Origin: Spirodela intermedia
Lineage: Eukaryota; Streptophyta; Magnoliopsida; Alismatales; Araceae
DNA: 64,000 nucleotides
Assembly (NCBI GenBank): GCA_902729315.2
Contig: LR746277.1
Location: 2,113,001-2,177,000, forward strand
Reading direction: 5' to 3'
Below are positions 13,701 through 26,691 of this stretch, in pieces. How positions within the stretch are numbered: position 1 is the stretch's first letter; every line of letters starts with the position of its first letter. The position numbers and the translations under genes were made by a program. The notes beneath the pieces were generated by a model. That model ran no database searches. It saw nothing but the letters and a program-made list of their open reading frames with translations, and had not been told where the DNA came from.

Positions 13701-16328
13701 CATAGATACCATCTAGCTGATGCTGTCGGAAATTTTGATCCAAGATTTTATCCATCAGCTTCCCAATCGACTCAATGATAGTTTATAACCTTATAAACTA
13801 CATTTTCTACAAAATGGCACCGGAAAGACTATGCATCGGCATATCTAGACAACATTTCCAAATCTATCACATGTTAGAAAGATGTAGATTTTCATAGGAC
13901 TTTCGCCCAACCATATAACCCACTGGTCTCTGACTTCCATTGATTGAAAGATCAATGACTTCAAACTGTATAGAGAATGAACTTCTGACTCCCGCTTTGC
14001 TGTCTTTTTGTAATCAATCATGTTTGTTAATATAATCCCCTTAATCCTTTTATTTGAACGAAAAAATTTCGGAAGGTCCCTGGGAGTTGGAGAGACAGAT
14101 AAGATAACTGAGTACCATGGCATTCCTTCCGGAGTGAATATCCCCATCGAAGGCCTTCACTTCATTCTCGTATTTGAAATACACAATGCCGTGTATCTAT
14201 AAAGTTTCCCACTTAATACTAAAAAAATCCTTGGAAAAATCTATTTGAGATCTCAATATGTTCAGCCTGTCCACTGACTTTTTACGAGTAGTTCAACAAT
14301 GATCGCCTTTAAAACCAAGAAATCGAAATTTTCTTTTCCAGATGAACTAAGTGGACAAAAATACAAGTTTCATGGACCAACATTGAAATTTTTTACACGT
14401 TCCACAGTTTCCTCCGTCGCCTTCCTTCACAGCCATTTAGCCAATGGTGTTTTACTAAAGCTCCATATGCAACAACTTTTATTTCTTCTTCCTTATTGCC
14501 GTGATGTCAGCTTGCTTTTACTGGATCGACGGACACTGGTAAGATTGTTCTTGAGTTGGCTGCAAGAAGCAATCTGAAGCCAGTGACTCTAGAACTTGGA
14601 GGAAAATCCCCTTTCATTGTCTGCGAAGATGCAGACGTTGACAAGGCTGTTGAGATGGCACATTTTGCTTTGTTCTTCAACCAGGTGAGAGTCCATGGCA
14701 ATCAAAATCTCCTTCAGAATATGGAGGAATCAAATTTTCATAAAATAGTTTGCTGCAAGCTAAGGTGGAGTTTTCGACAGGGTCAATGCTGTTGTGCTGG
14801 ATCTCGAACTTTTGTGCATGAAAAAGTGTATGATGAATTTCTAGAGAAATCGAAAGCTCGTGCATTAAGGCGTGTTGTTGGTGACCCCTTCAAAAAGGGT
14901 GTTGAACAAGGTCCACAGGTATACTGAATGCAAATTTCTTTCTTTTGGTTGTAGGATGAATATCCATGTCTCACATAACCTTTGTCTTCCATCATGGTTG
15001 TCTTCTCTGAATTGCACAAATTTCAAGAGCACCTGGTGGTTCCATATGCATCTGTTTGACTTGTATCTCCAAATTATCCGTAATTATGTCTAACGGATGA
15101 AAATAAAACAAGGAAGCTCCCAGTAGAATATGCACCTCTCTTAGTGGATAGTGAGAAGTGTAGCACACATGTCCTCCACGTGGTCCCCTAAAAGCGCCAC
15201 ATGTTTCCAAGCTTATTAGTTAGGATTTCAGTCCATTAATACAATTAATCACAATAGGGGCTTCTACTCTGAGTGAGTTACGACGGTGGTGCGATTTTCA
15301 TATGATAGCCAGTGAGAAACCAATAGTGAAATCTGCCGCTAGCTATAGTTCTTAAGTGCAAGGACATTTTTTCCAAATGTTTTGTGTGAGGAGGAATATG
15401 TGAGACTTTATTTCCAAGAAATCTTCAAGACAAGGAAATGGTACCATCAAACTATCTTTCATTGTGCGCAAGAACTAAAATTAGAAAAGGTTTAAGGTAT
15501 CTAGAATCAGTTCTTCATGTGCTCCCCCTGATAGATGTCTCTTCATGCCCATCAAATGCAAACCAATCAACTAAACAAAACACCTAGAGGAGCCTGATAT
15601 TCATTTTTCTGCCCTCTCTGGGCCCACCCTGCCTCATCTTTAATCATCTCCTGCGACTATTGCTTCACAAAATTCAGATCGACGAGGAGCAGTTCAACAA
15701 GATCATGCACTACATAAGATCTGGACTCGACAGTGGAGCCACCCTCGAAGCAGGAGGTGACAGATTTGGCACCAAGGGCTACTACATCCAACCCACTGTG
15801 TTCTCAGATGTGAAGGTAATGAAACTCCTCACTCTTCTCTACACCAGCTTTCTAACACCTTCCTTCATCTTAAAGCAGTTACCTCATGAAACTTGTTATC
15901 AACAACCAGGATGACATGCTGATTGCGAAGGACGAGATCTTCGGACCAGTGCAGTCAATCCTGAAGTTCAAGTGAGCTTTAAACCATATGGGTCTCATGG
16001 TCTTAGCTCGTTTTTCCATGTCCTCACTCTCAATGCCGTGCCATCTCCATCCAGAGACCTTGATGAGGTAGTTCGCCGGGCCAATGCAACCCGCTATGGG
16101 CTTGCTGCTGGGATCTTCACCAACAACCTCGACACGGCGAACACCCTGACCCGGGCTCTGCGGCAGGGGACCATCTGGATCAACTGCTTCGACGTCTTTG
16201 ATGCCGCCATCCCCTTCGGCGGGTTCAAGATGAGCGGGCAGGGAAGGGAGAAGGGGATCCACAGCCTCAGGAATTACCTCCAGGTGAAGGCAGTCGTCAC
16301 ACCACTGAAGAACCCTGCATGGCTGTAA
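10749..16328 (+). CDS. ALDH2B: Mitochondrial aldehyde dehydrogenase, ALDH2B-type
   Basis: NAD-dependent oxidation of acetaldehyde and other aldehydes to acids in the mitochondrial matrix. Exons: 10749-10857, 11542-11685, 11799-11941, 12033-12186, 12284-12513, 13221-13310, 14511-14684, 14781-14918, 15678-15815, 15910-15971 and 16055-16328. They join in phase to 551 aa (family usually about 535-550). The Arg/Ser-rich N-terminus without acidic residues looks like a mitochondrial transit peptide. [16 protein letters not shown] and GSTDTGK contribute to the NAD fold, LELGGK holds the general base (Glu318) and GQCCCAGSR holds the nucleophile (Cys352, the middle Cys). The 34-residue spacing equals that of human ALDH2. 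The C-terminus has [19 protein letters not shown] and ends in PAWL. Intron 4 starts with GC (12187-12188), not GT. Intron 6 is the longest at 1.2 kb. A complete gene with no visible break. Confidence 0.96.
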
Positions 16329-16855
16329 GTCTAAATAGTTCTATAATCTGGAATTCTGGCCAGATGTTTTATAATGGATATAGATGATAATAATTGCAGT
16401 CTGGAGATTAACTACATGACCCGGCTCTGGTTGAGCCATATAATTATGAACACATAGTCTAATGGCTCCGTAAGTAGATATTTGCTGTTTTATGATCTAG
16501 AATTCTGGGGATGACCCAGAATAATTGCTGTCTGGAGATCTACTGCGTTCTTCCTCTGACTGAATCACAGGATCATGCTCGACCTATCATCGTGGATTCT
16601 GACCATATGTTTTATAAATGATAGATCATAAGAATCACAGTCCAGAGATCTGCTGTGTTCCAGCTCTGGTTGAATCATACGATTAGGAACAGATGGTAGC
16701 ATTGTTTTCATGGTAAATCTAAGTAGTTCTCAAAATCTGAAGTTGCAAGGACGACCCATAATAATTTCCTCGTTTATCTATTGTATTCCAGCTCTTCTGG
16801 GTGAGTCATAGGATCATGGGCAGATGGTCACATGGTTCTCAGTGGATAACCCATG
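16321..16855. repeat. Diverged tandem repeat just downstream of the ALDH stop codon
   Basis: About four imperfect copies of a roughly 90-150 bp unit. Landmarks recurring in order are a 'taag(t)...aagtag/aatagtt' start, 'aattctgg' or a variant (16351, 16501, 16592), 'ataattgc(a/t)gtctggagat', 'agctctggttga(g/a)tcata' and 'gatggt'. The first copy begins at or inside the last ALDH codons, so the repeat includes the 3' UTR. Unit boundaries are approximate. Confidence 0.7.
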
Positions 16856-18479
16856 TCGATAGTCTCATATGAATCGGGTGAGTCTGTGAGTTCTGATGGG
16901 TTCGGACTGACTTTAGGCGACATGGTGGTCTGCCGTTAGTATCGATCTGATGTGATTTGAGGTAGCTAACATGGGGGGAGGTTAAAAAGAACTGTTGCGG
17001 AAGCAGAGGAGGATGGAACTCACATGGCGACGCGGCGGCGGCCACTCCTTTGCGGCCCGGGGGTGGAAGGAGAGAAGGAGCGAAAGCAACGGAGGTAAGA
17101 GCTTGTGGGTCACAGCAAAAATGCACCGCCAGTGATTAGAAAAAAGCGCCGCAGTCAGTGGAGGCAGGGGCGCCACTAGATTAACTGAGCTCCTGGGGAG
17201 CCTTGGTGAGCAGTCCCTCGCATTAATTGCTGTGGCCAGTGGACCCCCGGCTGGGGGTTTTATGGGCGGAGAAGACTGATTCTATCTAGTAAGTAGAGAG
17301 CTCAACTTTTGATAAAGACATCATCAACTTTCTCTGGAACAACCACAGCGATTGGCTGTTAGATCATCTCCCAAGAACGAACACGCCTCGGTCTAATCCG
17401 TCTCCTCGAATTTCTCCATGGCCATTGGATGAACACTTAAAATAGACAACCCCACGTCCGTTGACGGATGAATTGATCTCCCAAAGGGTAAGAAAAAATA
17501 GTTATTTTTTAGCAGTAAGTTCATCATATGGCGTAGCAGCAATTGTGGACAGTTTTCCGAGTGTAGATTTCGTACTAGAGAAAGTCCATGTAGCAACGGT
17601 GGTCCTGATGTGAAAAGTTGACTAAAACCCACCATTAGTCCGGAGCGTTTGGCAATACTGGAGCCCGTAGTACCGTCCCGACGCTCTCTTCTTCCCTAAT
17701 GGGAGGGCATGGAAATCTGGTGTAGATAGAGAGCTTTGGAAGCACAACACTCAGCTGCCCTGGCTAGCCACCAAGAAGACAGAAGAACACTAATGGATCC
17801 TGGTGTTCTCTTCTTTCGCGAATGTGGGTTCTGCGCCAGGTTCTCGTTCCTCCATATTAAGGGTGCTAAAGCCTAGCTAAACCCCAGATTTAGAGTAGCC
17901 CTGTTAATTTTTACTTTCCGAAGGTTGGTAGGATCGACTTGTATTTCCGTAGGCGGGTGAGAGGACTCGACTGACGTCGAGCATCTAACTTGGCCCCGGC
18001 GGCGCCGCTCCCTCCTTCGCCGAACATTCTGCCTCTGCGTGATAACTGGCACTGCCCCCGCCGTCGATTGCCTCCCCCTTCCTCAGACACGGAAAGCCCA
18101 CATTATCGGATCCGGGGAGCTCGCTATCAGCCTCCCTGTTCTCCGATGGCGACCTCGCCGTTATCACAGCCGCCCCCGGCGTCTGATACGACCCCGTTCA
18201 CATCCCAGAATTCCACCCGCAGACAAAACTCCAATTTTGTTTTCATTCCACTCGCGTTGCTCGGCGAAATTTGGTCGTATATATGTTTAGAAACTCAACA
18301 TTATCGAGGTCTTTTACACCGTTCATTTGCCAACGAGTGGTATTTCCCAAAGTTTTCCTATGATTTCTTGTTGGGTAGTCAACTTAATAATCAGCATCAA
18401 GACTATGAAGACTTGGGAAATTTTGAGAGATGAACAAGCAGGTTAAGGCATAAAATCTGACTGAACTCAAGATCTTAGA
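16856..18479. other. Intergenic region with a GC-rich block at about 17990-18290
   Basis: I find no supported gene. The GC-rich block at 17990-18290 is open in several frames and sits in otherwise AT-balanced DNA. It could be a gene fragment or an old promoter/first exon, since the sequence turns AT-rich with stops right after it. A short ATG frame of 27 codons at 17793-17876 has no recognisable product. Confidence 0.4.
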
Positions 18480-18575
18480 TGACAGGTGACAAGTCAAGTA
18501 CCAAATGCATATTAAAATACGGATGATGTAAAATCTAAGGGTATCAACGGGTTAATTCTTGCCTGGTATGAGCCC

Positions 18576-18616
<41 letters not shown>

Positions 18617-20465
18617 GATTAATACAAGAGGGAGAGATGTAAATAAGATGATGTGCATGTTTTCCCTTAAAGGAGTTAGGCCAACTCTCTTTGAGCCCTG
18701 CCTGGTAGCATGAATACCTTCCTAGTCCTTGCTATTTTTTCACATGGCTGATGGCACTACTCTGAACATGAGACTTGCATTGCATCAACCCTATTGAATG
18801 GACCCAACAGTATATATATTCCTTGCTCATGTGCAATATCACTATTCCTATGCGGAAGATCAAAGTTGGGGAAACATCAATGAGGGTAAGACAGCGCCAA
18901 ATTTAGATGATTCCTAGGATGAAGAAGGGCGATTTCATGATCAAGAATTTGGGTTTGGGCTTCTGAGTTCTACAAATCTAAAAATTGTAAAAATGTCCAC
19001 ATTCTCCAGTACAACAAAGAACTCTTGAGATTTACTTAACAATTTATACGCCCATGAGAATGATGCTACTCCCATCTTCCAATTAAATAGGAGATAGATG
19101 ATTGCTAATGAAGAGACAGTTCTTTACTAGACATCTTGAGAGAAACAAGAGCATGTGAGATGAAGTAAATCTTAATCAACTTTTCAGTATATTTGAACAT
19201 CCTTCAATAATAACTAGAGCAGGACAAGATTGTCCAACTTTTAGTCAATCTCAACTCTATTTTAAAGTTACATTTTGAATCCACTCTATTTATGATACAC
19301 AACAAGAGATATCAAATAAAAATAATTGAAAAATATTATCGCTCTTCTAAAGGCCAAAGAAAAGGTCTCATTATGATCATTCTACTAAGTCTGGCCACAA
19401 CAAAGAGCATTATGAGATTTTTTATCATCAATTGAAGAAAAAAATTCACCAACAGTGATAAGAATCACAAAGTACCTACATTTTAATGAAAAATACTTTC
19501 TCCATGATACAATTAAACTTACCCCAAAAAAATCAGTAAATCGGTATCATAGATCAACAAAAAACTTTAGAGTCTCACTCTTCTTCCATATATGATGTAA
19601 TTTCCATCTTTTTTCCCTTCACTATCAAATAATTATATATAAACTGTTAATTATGGAGCTATTTATCATATGGGAAATTCTACAAATGGCAAGACTAATT
19701 TTACTCATTAAATCATTGGGAACACTGCCTCCATTGCTGGTTGAAACTATGTTAACATCCAGGATCATAGATTCATATCCTCTCACACTTAATAAATTGT
19801 TATGATTTGAAAAGCTTAAAATTTCATTCAACTGTGATTCATTCAATATAAAAAAGTAAAATAATATGATTGTAGCTCAATTTAGCATATAAGTTGTATG
19901 TAGTGGTATGACAATCTTGATAAAATTTAGCATATGTAAATTAGCTTGATAAAATTGTATTCCATGACTTGGGACTCCAAAGTTCATTACCCTCGTACAT
20001 GGTTTTTGACAATCTTGATGCTACTCATGTTGCTTTTAATCATGACTTCTACAAATGTACCAAGTCTATGGAAGAGAAAGTTTAAGCCAATATCATTTGT
20101 ATACTATATATTATCTGTCATAATCAATCTGTTGACATCTTCACCAGAGTACTCTTATCAGAGTTCCATATGGCATAATCTAAGTTAGACTTGATTAGTG
20201 TATGAGCTCAACTTGAGGGGGAGAGTTGGAAGATGTGACCATTGGGCTGACACATTCTGGTGTGTAATGTCGTTGACTCTCTCTATATAGGAGGAGAGAT
20301 GTAAATAGTCTAATGCCAATTTATGCCTGAAAACTGACGGTTTTGTTGATGTCCTCCTTCCTGGTGCTTTTCTAAAGTCCAGCCTTCGTATGTGCCTAGC
20401 CAAGCCTTTTTTCTTGGCCTAGATCCTGACCTGGCCCTCGCCTGGTTATTAGAATCCTTAGTTCA
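18480..20465 (+). mobile_element. Decayed, internally deleted copia-type LTR retroelement
   Basis: Three landmarks lie in the right order. At about 19370-19413 a Gag-type zinc knuckle is recognisable by its spacing (CX2CX4HX4C), but the three Cys positions now read Tyr, Ser and Tyr while Gly and His remain. At 20131-20210 there is the C-terminal end of a copia polyprotein (DIFTR, SEFH, a stop, then SKLDLISV). It is followed by the polypurine run TTGAGGGGGAG at about 20212-20222, where a 3' LTR would begin. LTR-like flanks at about 18480-18735 and 20224-20465 share 'gagagatgtaaata', CT-rich runs and similar 'ctgcctggta...atccttagt' ends. Most of integrase and reverse transcriptase is missing. 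The boundaries are estimates. Confidence 0.65.
18578..18615. repeat. (CT)n microsatellite inside the presumed 5' LTR
   Basis: 38 bp of pure CT repeat. The matching place in the 3' LTR has only a short CT run, so the tract probably expanded after insertion. Confidence 0.9.
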
Positions 20466-20870
20466 TAGAGTGATGAAATAATTTTTAGTCAATTTATTGT
20501 GGGTACGCTGATGATCTCGGAAAAAGAACAAATGTGATGCCGCCTTCAGAGGTGGACGCCGGCCGCGAATCTTCCGGAGAACCTTCAACCCCTCGAAGCA
20601 GGGAAGAGAACTCATCCATTCAATGTTCCCAGCTGTAGAGAGACGTCTTGCAGATGCGGAAACTCCCGGAGGGTCCCCACTCAGCCCACATGCATGAGTG
20701 AGTCATCGTACGTCTCGTTCCAAGTTCCAGAAAGGGGCATAGAGAGAGAGAGAGAGAGAGATGATACCAACTCCGATAGTGTCTTCATCTGCGAGTACTG
20801 TTTTAGCTGCCCATCCTCGTAGCTTTTTCTCCCGAGACAGAAGGGGAAAGGAGCTTGGAGGGTCATAGAG

Positions 20871-21299
20871 ATGGCGTACTTCTGGCGCAGTTTGTTGCTC
20901 CAACTTGTGCTGCTCTCCTTCCTGGGGGTCGCTGCTGTCCCCCAAGCTGCGCCGCCCCGCCTCAGCTGGGTTTTCCGTCACATCGCCTTCGCCGACGGCT
21001 TCGTCGACGTCTACGGCGGGGAGAACGTCCAGAAGCTGAGGAACGGAATGCTGGTTAATATCTCCCTCACTAGGAGCTCAGGTAGTAGACTGTGACAGCT
21101 CTCTCTCTCACACACACACGCTCTGCCACTCAATTTAACAAGTTGTCTCGATGCATGACTTCGGATGCGTTCTACTTCACATGCAGGATCGGGCTTCAAA
21201 TCCCGTGCCGATTATTACTATGGCTTCTTCAGTGCTGGCATCAAGCTGCCTGTGAATTACTCTGCCGGAGTTGTTGTTGCTTTCTATGTAAATTCCCGC

Positions 21300-21330
<31 letters not shown>

Positions 21331-21335
21331 TTCTT

Positions 21336-21367
<32 letters not shown>

Positions 21368-23470
21368 TTAATTTAGCTTTATCTCTCCTATACATAGATA
21401 CGTTATACGTCTCTCTCTCATATGTATATATCCCCCTATGTTTATCTTATATATATATGCCTATATGTGTATGCATGATTGCTTACTTTAACGTCCCATG
21501 TTCTTAATAAACTTACTTTATGCTTATTCTTTGAATTACAAAGTTGTCGAATGCCGAGGTCTTCTCCCGCAACCACGACGAAATAGACTTCGAGTTTCTT
21601 GGACATATAGAGGGGGACGAGTGGGTTCTACAGACCAACTTGTACGGCAACGGCAGTGTGGGCACAGGTAGGGAGGAGAGGTTCCATTTCTGGTTTGACC
21701 CGGCAGCTACATTCCACGAGTACAGCATCATCTGGAACCACCGTCACATCGTGTAAGACAATCGGGTTTCAAACTTGGCATCTTTTTATGTGATCCATTC
21801 AACCTCGTTTGATTTTAACAAAGCAAATGAAATGAAGACAAAGACTACCATTTTTAGAACAGTCTTAGGTAACTAGCAAACAATATTACAACTGATTTTG
21901 AACTTTTATTCTTTAAGTTAACAAAATAGATTTTCACATAATCTAAATTTATCTTGAATTAGTTTTAATTACAAAGTTGTAAGTGTATGTGTGATGATTT
22001 AATAATTTAGCCAAATAGATTTTCACATAATCTAAATTTATCTTGAATTATTTGTAATTACAAAGCTGCAAGTGTATGAGTGATGATTTAATAATTTAGC
22101 TAATAATGAATAATTTCATAGAATTTAGAAGAACGTTTGTTACCATGGTTTTAATATCTTATGTTTACAATTGATTTGTTTTTTTTTATGTTTTTCATTA
22201 TATTTAAAGAAGTGTCTCCTATAACTTTTCAATTGGATCCTCAACTTAATTGCCTATAAAAGCTTGATAGTAGCTTTCTTTAATTTTATTTTAATACTAT
22301 ATCATATTGTTAAAAAATGTATGTGAAGATCTTGTCAAGTCATTTTCTAAAGTGAACAAAGCTTACTACTTCATAAATCAAATGTGAGCAGTTATATTCA
22401 TTTGTTTCAAATGGTATTGCTCGATTTTACCACTCCAATACAATGTTAGCGAAAATAAATAAGCAAACTATTAATTGATTGATTTAGGTACATTGTTCAA
22501 TTCTTCCTCGTACATATGACTACAATACCTTGCTAATTAATTGAATCTTCTTGCACAAATGTCATGTATTGTTTCAAGTTATATGACTCAATTCCTTGGC
22601 ATACATGTATATGACTCAATCTTCTTTTTTAATGAATTCAATGTTCCCCACACGAACATAATTTATTTATTTGACTTATATGGCTCGATTTTTTGCTATA
22701 AATATTAGTGTCCTAAATAAAGCATTAGGAAATGAAACTATGGTTGGATCTTATGTTTAAACCTGCCACTAAGAAATTAAACAGGTGCACAAATAATAAT
22801 GAAAATTTAATGCAATGGACCATGGAAGCTGAACCTTATGAATCCCCCTTGAATTCTCCATCAACCTCCCAGGTACGGAGTGGTGCAACCATTAAGAGAG
22901 ATGAAATCCTCCATGAGTTGCACCTCACCCACCGTGGGGGAGCCTTACCTACATAGGTAGACAGACGGTCTGCCTTCGTACGTTGGCCCAAGTTCACGCA
23001 CGTGTGCCTGCCCATGCAGGTTCCTGGTGGACGATGTCCCCGTGCGGGAGGTGAACCACAGCGCCGCCATGGCAGGGGCCTTCCCGGGGAAGCCGATGTC
23101 GCTCTACGCCACTATATGGGACGGCTCGGCGTGGGCAACGCGCGGCGGAACGAGGCCCGTCGACTACGCCTACGCGCCGTTCGTGGCGTCATTCGCGGCG
23201 CTAGAGATGGAGGGCTGCGCGTGGAACCGGACGGCGCCGGGGCCGGGAGAGCCGCCGTGCCCTGGCGGCGTTCCGGTGCAGCGCCTCGGGCTCCGCCCTG
23301 TCGATGGGCGGGACTTTGTGGAGCTGTCGCCGCCGCAACGGGCGGCGATGGAGCGGGCAAGGGGAAGGTTCATGTTCTATTCCTACTGCAGAGACGGCGC
23401 TAGGTACTCCGTGATGCCGCCGGAGTGCGGGGAAGGAAAGCGGCGGCTATCTTCCCGGCATAATAAATAG
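20871..23470 (+). CDS. XTH: Xyloglucan endotransglucosylase/hydrolase, group III-like (XTH27-30 type)
   Basis: A GH16 cell-wall enzyme that cuts and rejoins (or hydrolyses) xyloglucan chains in the apoplast. Exons 20871-21081, 21187-21287, 21544-21752 and 23020-23470 join in phase to 323 aa, the normal length. Residues 1-22 form a hydrophobic signal peptide (LLLQLVLLSFLGVAA core). The catalytic motif is HDEIDFEFLG with nucleophile Glu117 and acid/base Glu121. It is followed by GNGS, then REERFHFWFDP, YSIIWN, PMSLYATIWDGSAWAT and VDYAYAPFVASF. The C-terminal XET domain has paired cysteines and ends with YSYCRDGARYS. The sequence of the N-terminal strand and the active-site surroundings resembles the XTH27-30 subgroup. 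The last exon is strongly GC-rich while the 1.27-kb intron before it is AT-rich. Endotransglucosylase versus hydrolase activity cannot be decided. Confidence 0.94.
21308..21362. repeat. Compound (CT)n-(TA)n microsatellite in XTH intron 2
   Basis: A CT run is followed directly by a TA run of about 24 bp, close to the donor site of intron 2. Confidence 0.9.
21924..22101. repeat. 89-bp tandem duplication in XTH intron 3
   Basis: Copy 1 is 21924-22012 and copy 2 is 22013-22101. Both read 'aaatagattttcacataatc' through 'aataatttagc' with only a few substitutions. The duplication is intronic and away from both splice sites. Confidence 0.9.
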
Positions 23471-24590
23471 CTAAAATGGCTCGAAGCTGTTGGTTGTAAT
23501 GTCTCTCTTAAAGTTGCTTCCATGTGAGACTTCTCCCTCCACGCGGAGCTTGAAGATTGGATCAGAGGTAAAATTTCTTGGGATTTCTAAGGCTACTTGA
23601 AAATTTGGTTATGATGGCTGATTATTTGAGAGAAAATAAATAGTTTTCCCAAATGTTTTTTTCCAGGTAATATGAGACGTCACATATATTTAATGGATGA
23701 TCATTTTTTTATCCATTTTCGACAAATTATTTAATTTATTTTAAATTCCCCCAAAAATACACATGTCAAGCTTACTGGTGATTATTATTTCACACTAATT
23801 TTTAATTCCATTTTTCTATGAGAAAGGGAGATTAATATACTAGTTTGTGTCATTATCATCAACTTAATATTCCTAGACTTAAGAGTATACAACTCTTTAT
23901 TATGTTTTTAAAGCCAAGTTAAAATTCATAAATATATATATATATTTTTATAACTTTACACTCTTAACAAGTATGGCCTTCTTTGAGTCAGGCCAATCAA
24001 CTTGTCTATCAGTGGCCTATCTTAAGTCCACATGAACAAAGTGGACACGAAATTCAAAATGACTTAGACTACCAATCATTCAAATTGCTAATGGCGCCAA
24101 CTCACTAGCTCCATGGAATAAGATGAAAAGGTCTTGAACATCAGGAGCAAGGGAGAAAGAGAGAAAAAAAGTATAGATAGATAGATAAATAGAGAGAGAG
24201 AGAGGATATGGACTTCATGAACGTATTTTTCTAGTTGAACATGATTTTGAAGCCCAAATTATAAAACTTGGGTATGTGTTTAAGTTTATATAAACTATTT
24301 GGAATGTTTGATACAAGATGATAGTTGAAGATGAAAAAAATGAATGTGATAAAAGCAAACCTGATCTTTGTCAAACCCAGATTTGGGTTACAGCATTCTT
24401 ACAGTTCAGGTTTTTTTCTTCATAACTATGAAAAATTAGAATATGAGCATAATGATTTTGAATATCCAGATCAGAGCTTAGGTCCATAGTCCACGCGAGA
24501 TATTCAAAACGCGGAGGGGGAGTGACCGCAACCCGAGTTATACGGCTTTTCGGTTCGAACCCATCAACCGTAGAGCCAGCGCGGGGTGTG
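23471..24590. other. AT-rich intergenic region between XTH and CABIN1
   Basis: It contains the XTH 3' UTR at its left end and a short GA run near 24188-24203. No gene or named element is visible. The GC content rises after about 24480 towards the CABIN1 leader. Confidence 0.5.
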
Positions 24591-26691
24591 TTGAACCTGA
24601 AGGCTCCTTTGGTCAGAAATACCTCTCTCTCTCTCTCTCTCCCGCTGCTGGCAGGCTTTCTCAAAGCTGCTGCTGCTGTGACCGGGCATCCGGGGGATGA
24701 GGAGATCGGGGGCGCGGCGGAAGCCCCACGAGGCATTCTGGTCGGCAAGGTAATTTGGCTTTTCTTGTTTGTTCGTTGATCGTTGGGGTTTATCTAATTG
24801 TGGGATCCTTTCAGGGTTTTGAGCGCTGAATCGCGGTCCTGGTGATATCCCCGGTGTACGGAACGGCGGATAGGCTCCGTTCGAAGGCAGCTCTTCGTGT
24901 CTGACCTCTTTTCTTACCGAGTATTACAACGCACATTTTGAAGTTTGGTGGTCAACCGACCTGATTAGTATTTGGAATCTGAAAACGTTGTTCCATTTGT
25001 AAGTTGAATTTGGTAAACTTTATCGGAGTGGCTTATATGTCTTGGCATAAACCTTCTTTTTCTTTTTAGTGCCATTTGGATCGGACCTGGAAGTCTGTCT
25101 CTATTTTAGAGTAGACAATGATTAGGTTAGACAGTAGATAAGGAAGAAGAGGAAAGTAGATAACCAGTTGATCATTAAACTCGATGGTCTTTCCTTATCG
25201 TGGTTGCAAACATCGAGATGGTCTTTGAGGTCCCATGTCCTCAAAGCTGTTGTTTTCCTCCATTGTTTTTTTTTGCTTTATATTTTCCGTTTTAGGTTCC
25301 ATAATCCAAGTAACCTGATGTTAAAGCTATTTAGATGGGGACGTATTGCAACTTATGGAGATGGTTATGTACATTGAAGTCTGGATTTTTCTTTAGACAT
25401 ATCCTCAAGTTCTATCGCCATTACAAACTTCTTGTGGTAAAAAACTGTCGTCAGCCAATAACACTGTTTTGTGGATTTTTTTTTTTTGGGGGTAAATTTT
25501 TAAAGAGAAAACCTCCTTGGGTCAGACATCTTGAATGCTAGTAGTTCCCAGATAAGAAGTCAAAATCAAAAAATATATACATTATCTCTGCATGTAAATG
25601 TAGACATAGCTGCATTATTGTCACTGTGTCACCATTGTTACCGGTGCTTCCATTGCTACTGAAATCATCTTCTGTGTTTTGTTCTCAATGCCCGCCACAG
25701 ACACTAGTCCTTGGGAAAGCAGCAGTGATATAACTTGAATTTCAAGAACTATGCCTGTGCATACATAAGTTTTTCATAGAAAATGGTCATTTCGAAGGAA
25801 ATTGATAACCTTAAAAGGACTTGGTTCTTCATGGTCTGCTAACCGATTGATTGCATTACTTTTTATCTGTTGTGGTGGGAAACATTCATTTTTATTTTTT
25901 ATTTGGATATTTTCCTCTGAAGTGAAAATACATCTTTTAGCCGTGCTTTGCTTCTCTCTTTTCCCTTGACTATGATGTCATAGGAAATCGAAGTTTAGAT
26001 GAGATTCGATCAAAATTTTCATCTTTCCATTTGCTTGTAGTTGTATCCAAGAAAACTTTGGTAGGACTTATGCAGTTTTGTGTTGGGATTCCATTGCTCA
26101 TGACACGCACCCTATGCTCATGTTTATTATCATACTCAGTGCTCTTTTCTTGATTGTTCTGACTGACATTACACATCAGGAGAGTGTTTGTAGAAAAATT
26201 AGATTGTGTTACACTAGTAGTTGCCCCGAGGCTGCAGTGAGAGGTTTGGCCGACTAATATTTTCCATCATATTTATAAGTTGATAATACATTCGATTTAT
26301 TCTAAGTTAAGATCTTTTGTTTTTTTTAGAAGAGGGTTTGGCACCAGTGAGCCAATGACCTTGTTTGTCATAAGTGATGGAATTTCCTCTTCATATTTAT
26401 GGTTACTTTATGGGATCTGGGTAATGTCAGTATCCACGATTTGATTATCTCCCTTATTATTTGCATTTCGGTGACATGTATGCATTTTATGATTCTGTCT
26501 TTTACTACCATGTTGTGCCATTCGACTAAGCAACTAGGAACTGACACCTGGAAATTCGTATTTGTCTAGATAAGGGGGAATAGAGAGCAAATTCTTCAGG
26601 ATCCGACTTATGTTCTGTGATATAAACTTGGTTGAGGAAGGACATTGTTAGGTTGTATTTCATTTGGCTGGTGAGTCTCTCTTCAACGCCA
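24590..26691 (+). promoter_or_regulatory. CABIN1 5' leader: untranslated exon, 1.8-kb leader intron, second leader exon (inferred)
   Basis: A GC-rich stretch from about 24600 ends in GTCGGCAAG before GTAATT, a good donor (24749/24750). A matching acceptor, ATTCTTCAG, ends at 26599. Joining these makes a leader with an upstream ATG at about 24697. That frame stays open across the junction and stops at 26649-26651, short of the main ATG at 26692. A shorter uORF starts at 26610 in the same frame. The AT-rich DNA between them shows no other feature. Confidence 0.4.

Noticed and set aside
17985..18433. Several overlapping frames in a GC-rich block
   Set aside because: Three frames are equally open and none shows family motifs. 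Recorded as an unresolved GC-rich block only.
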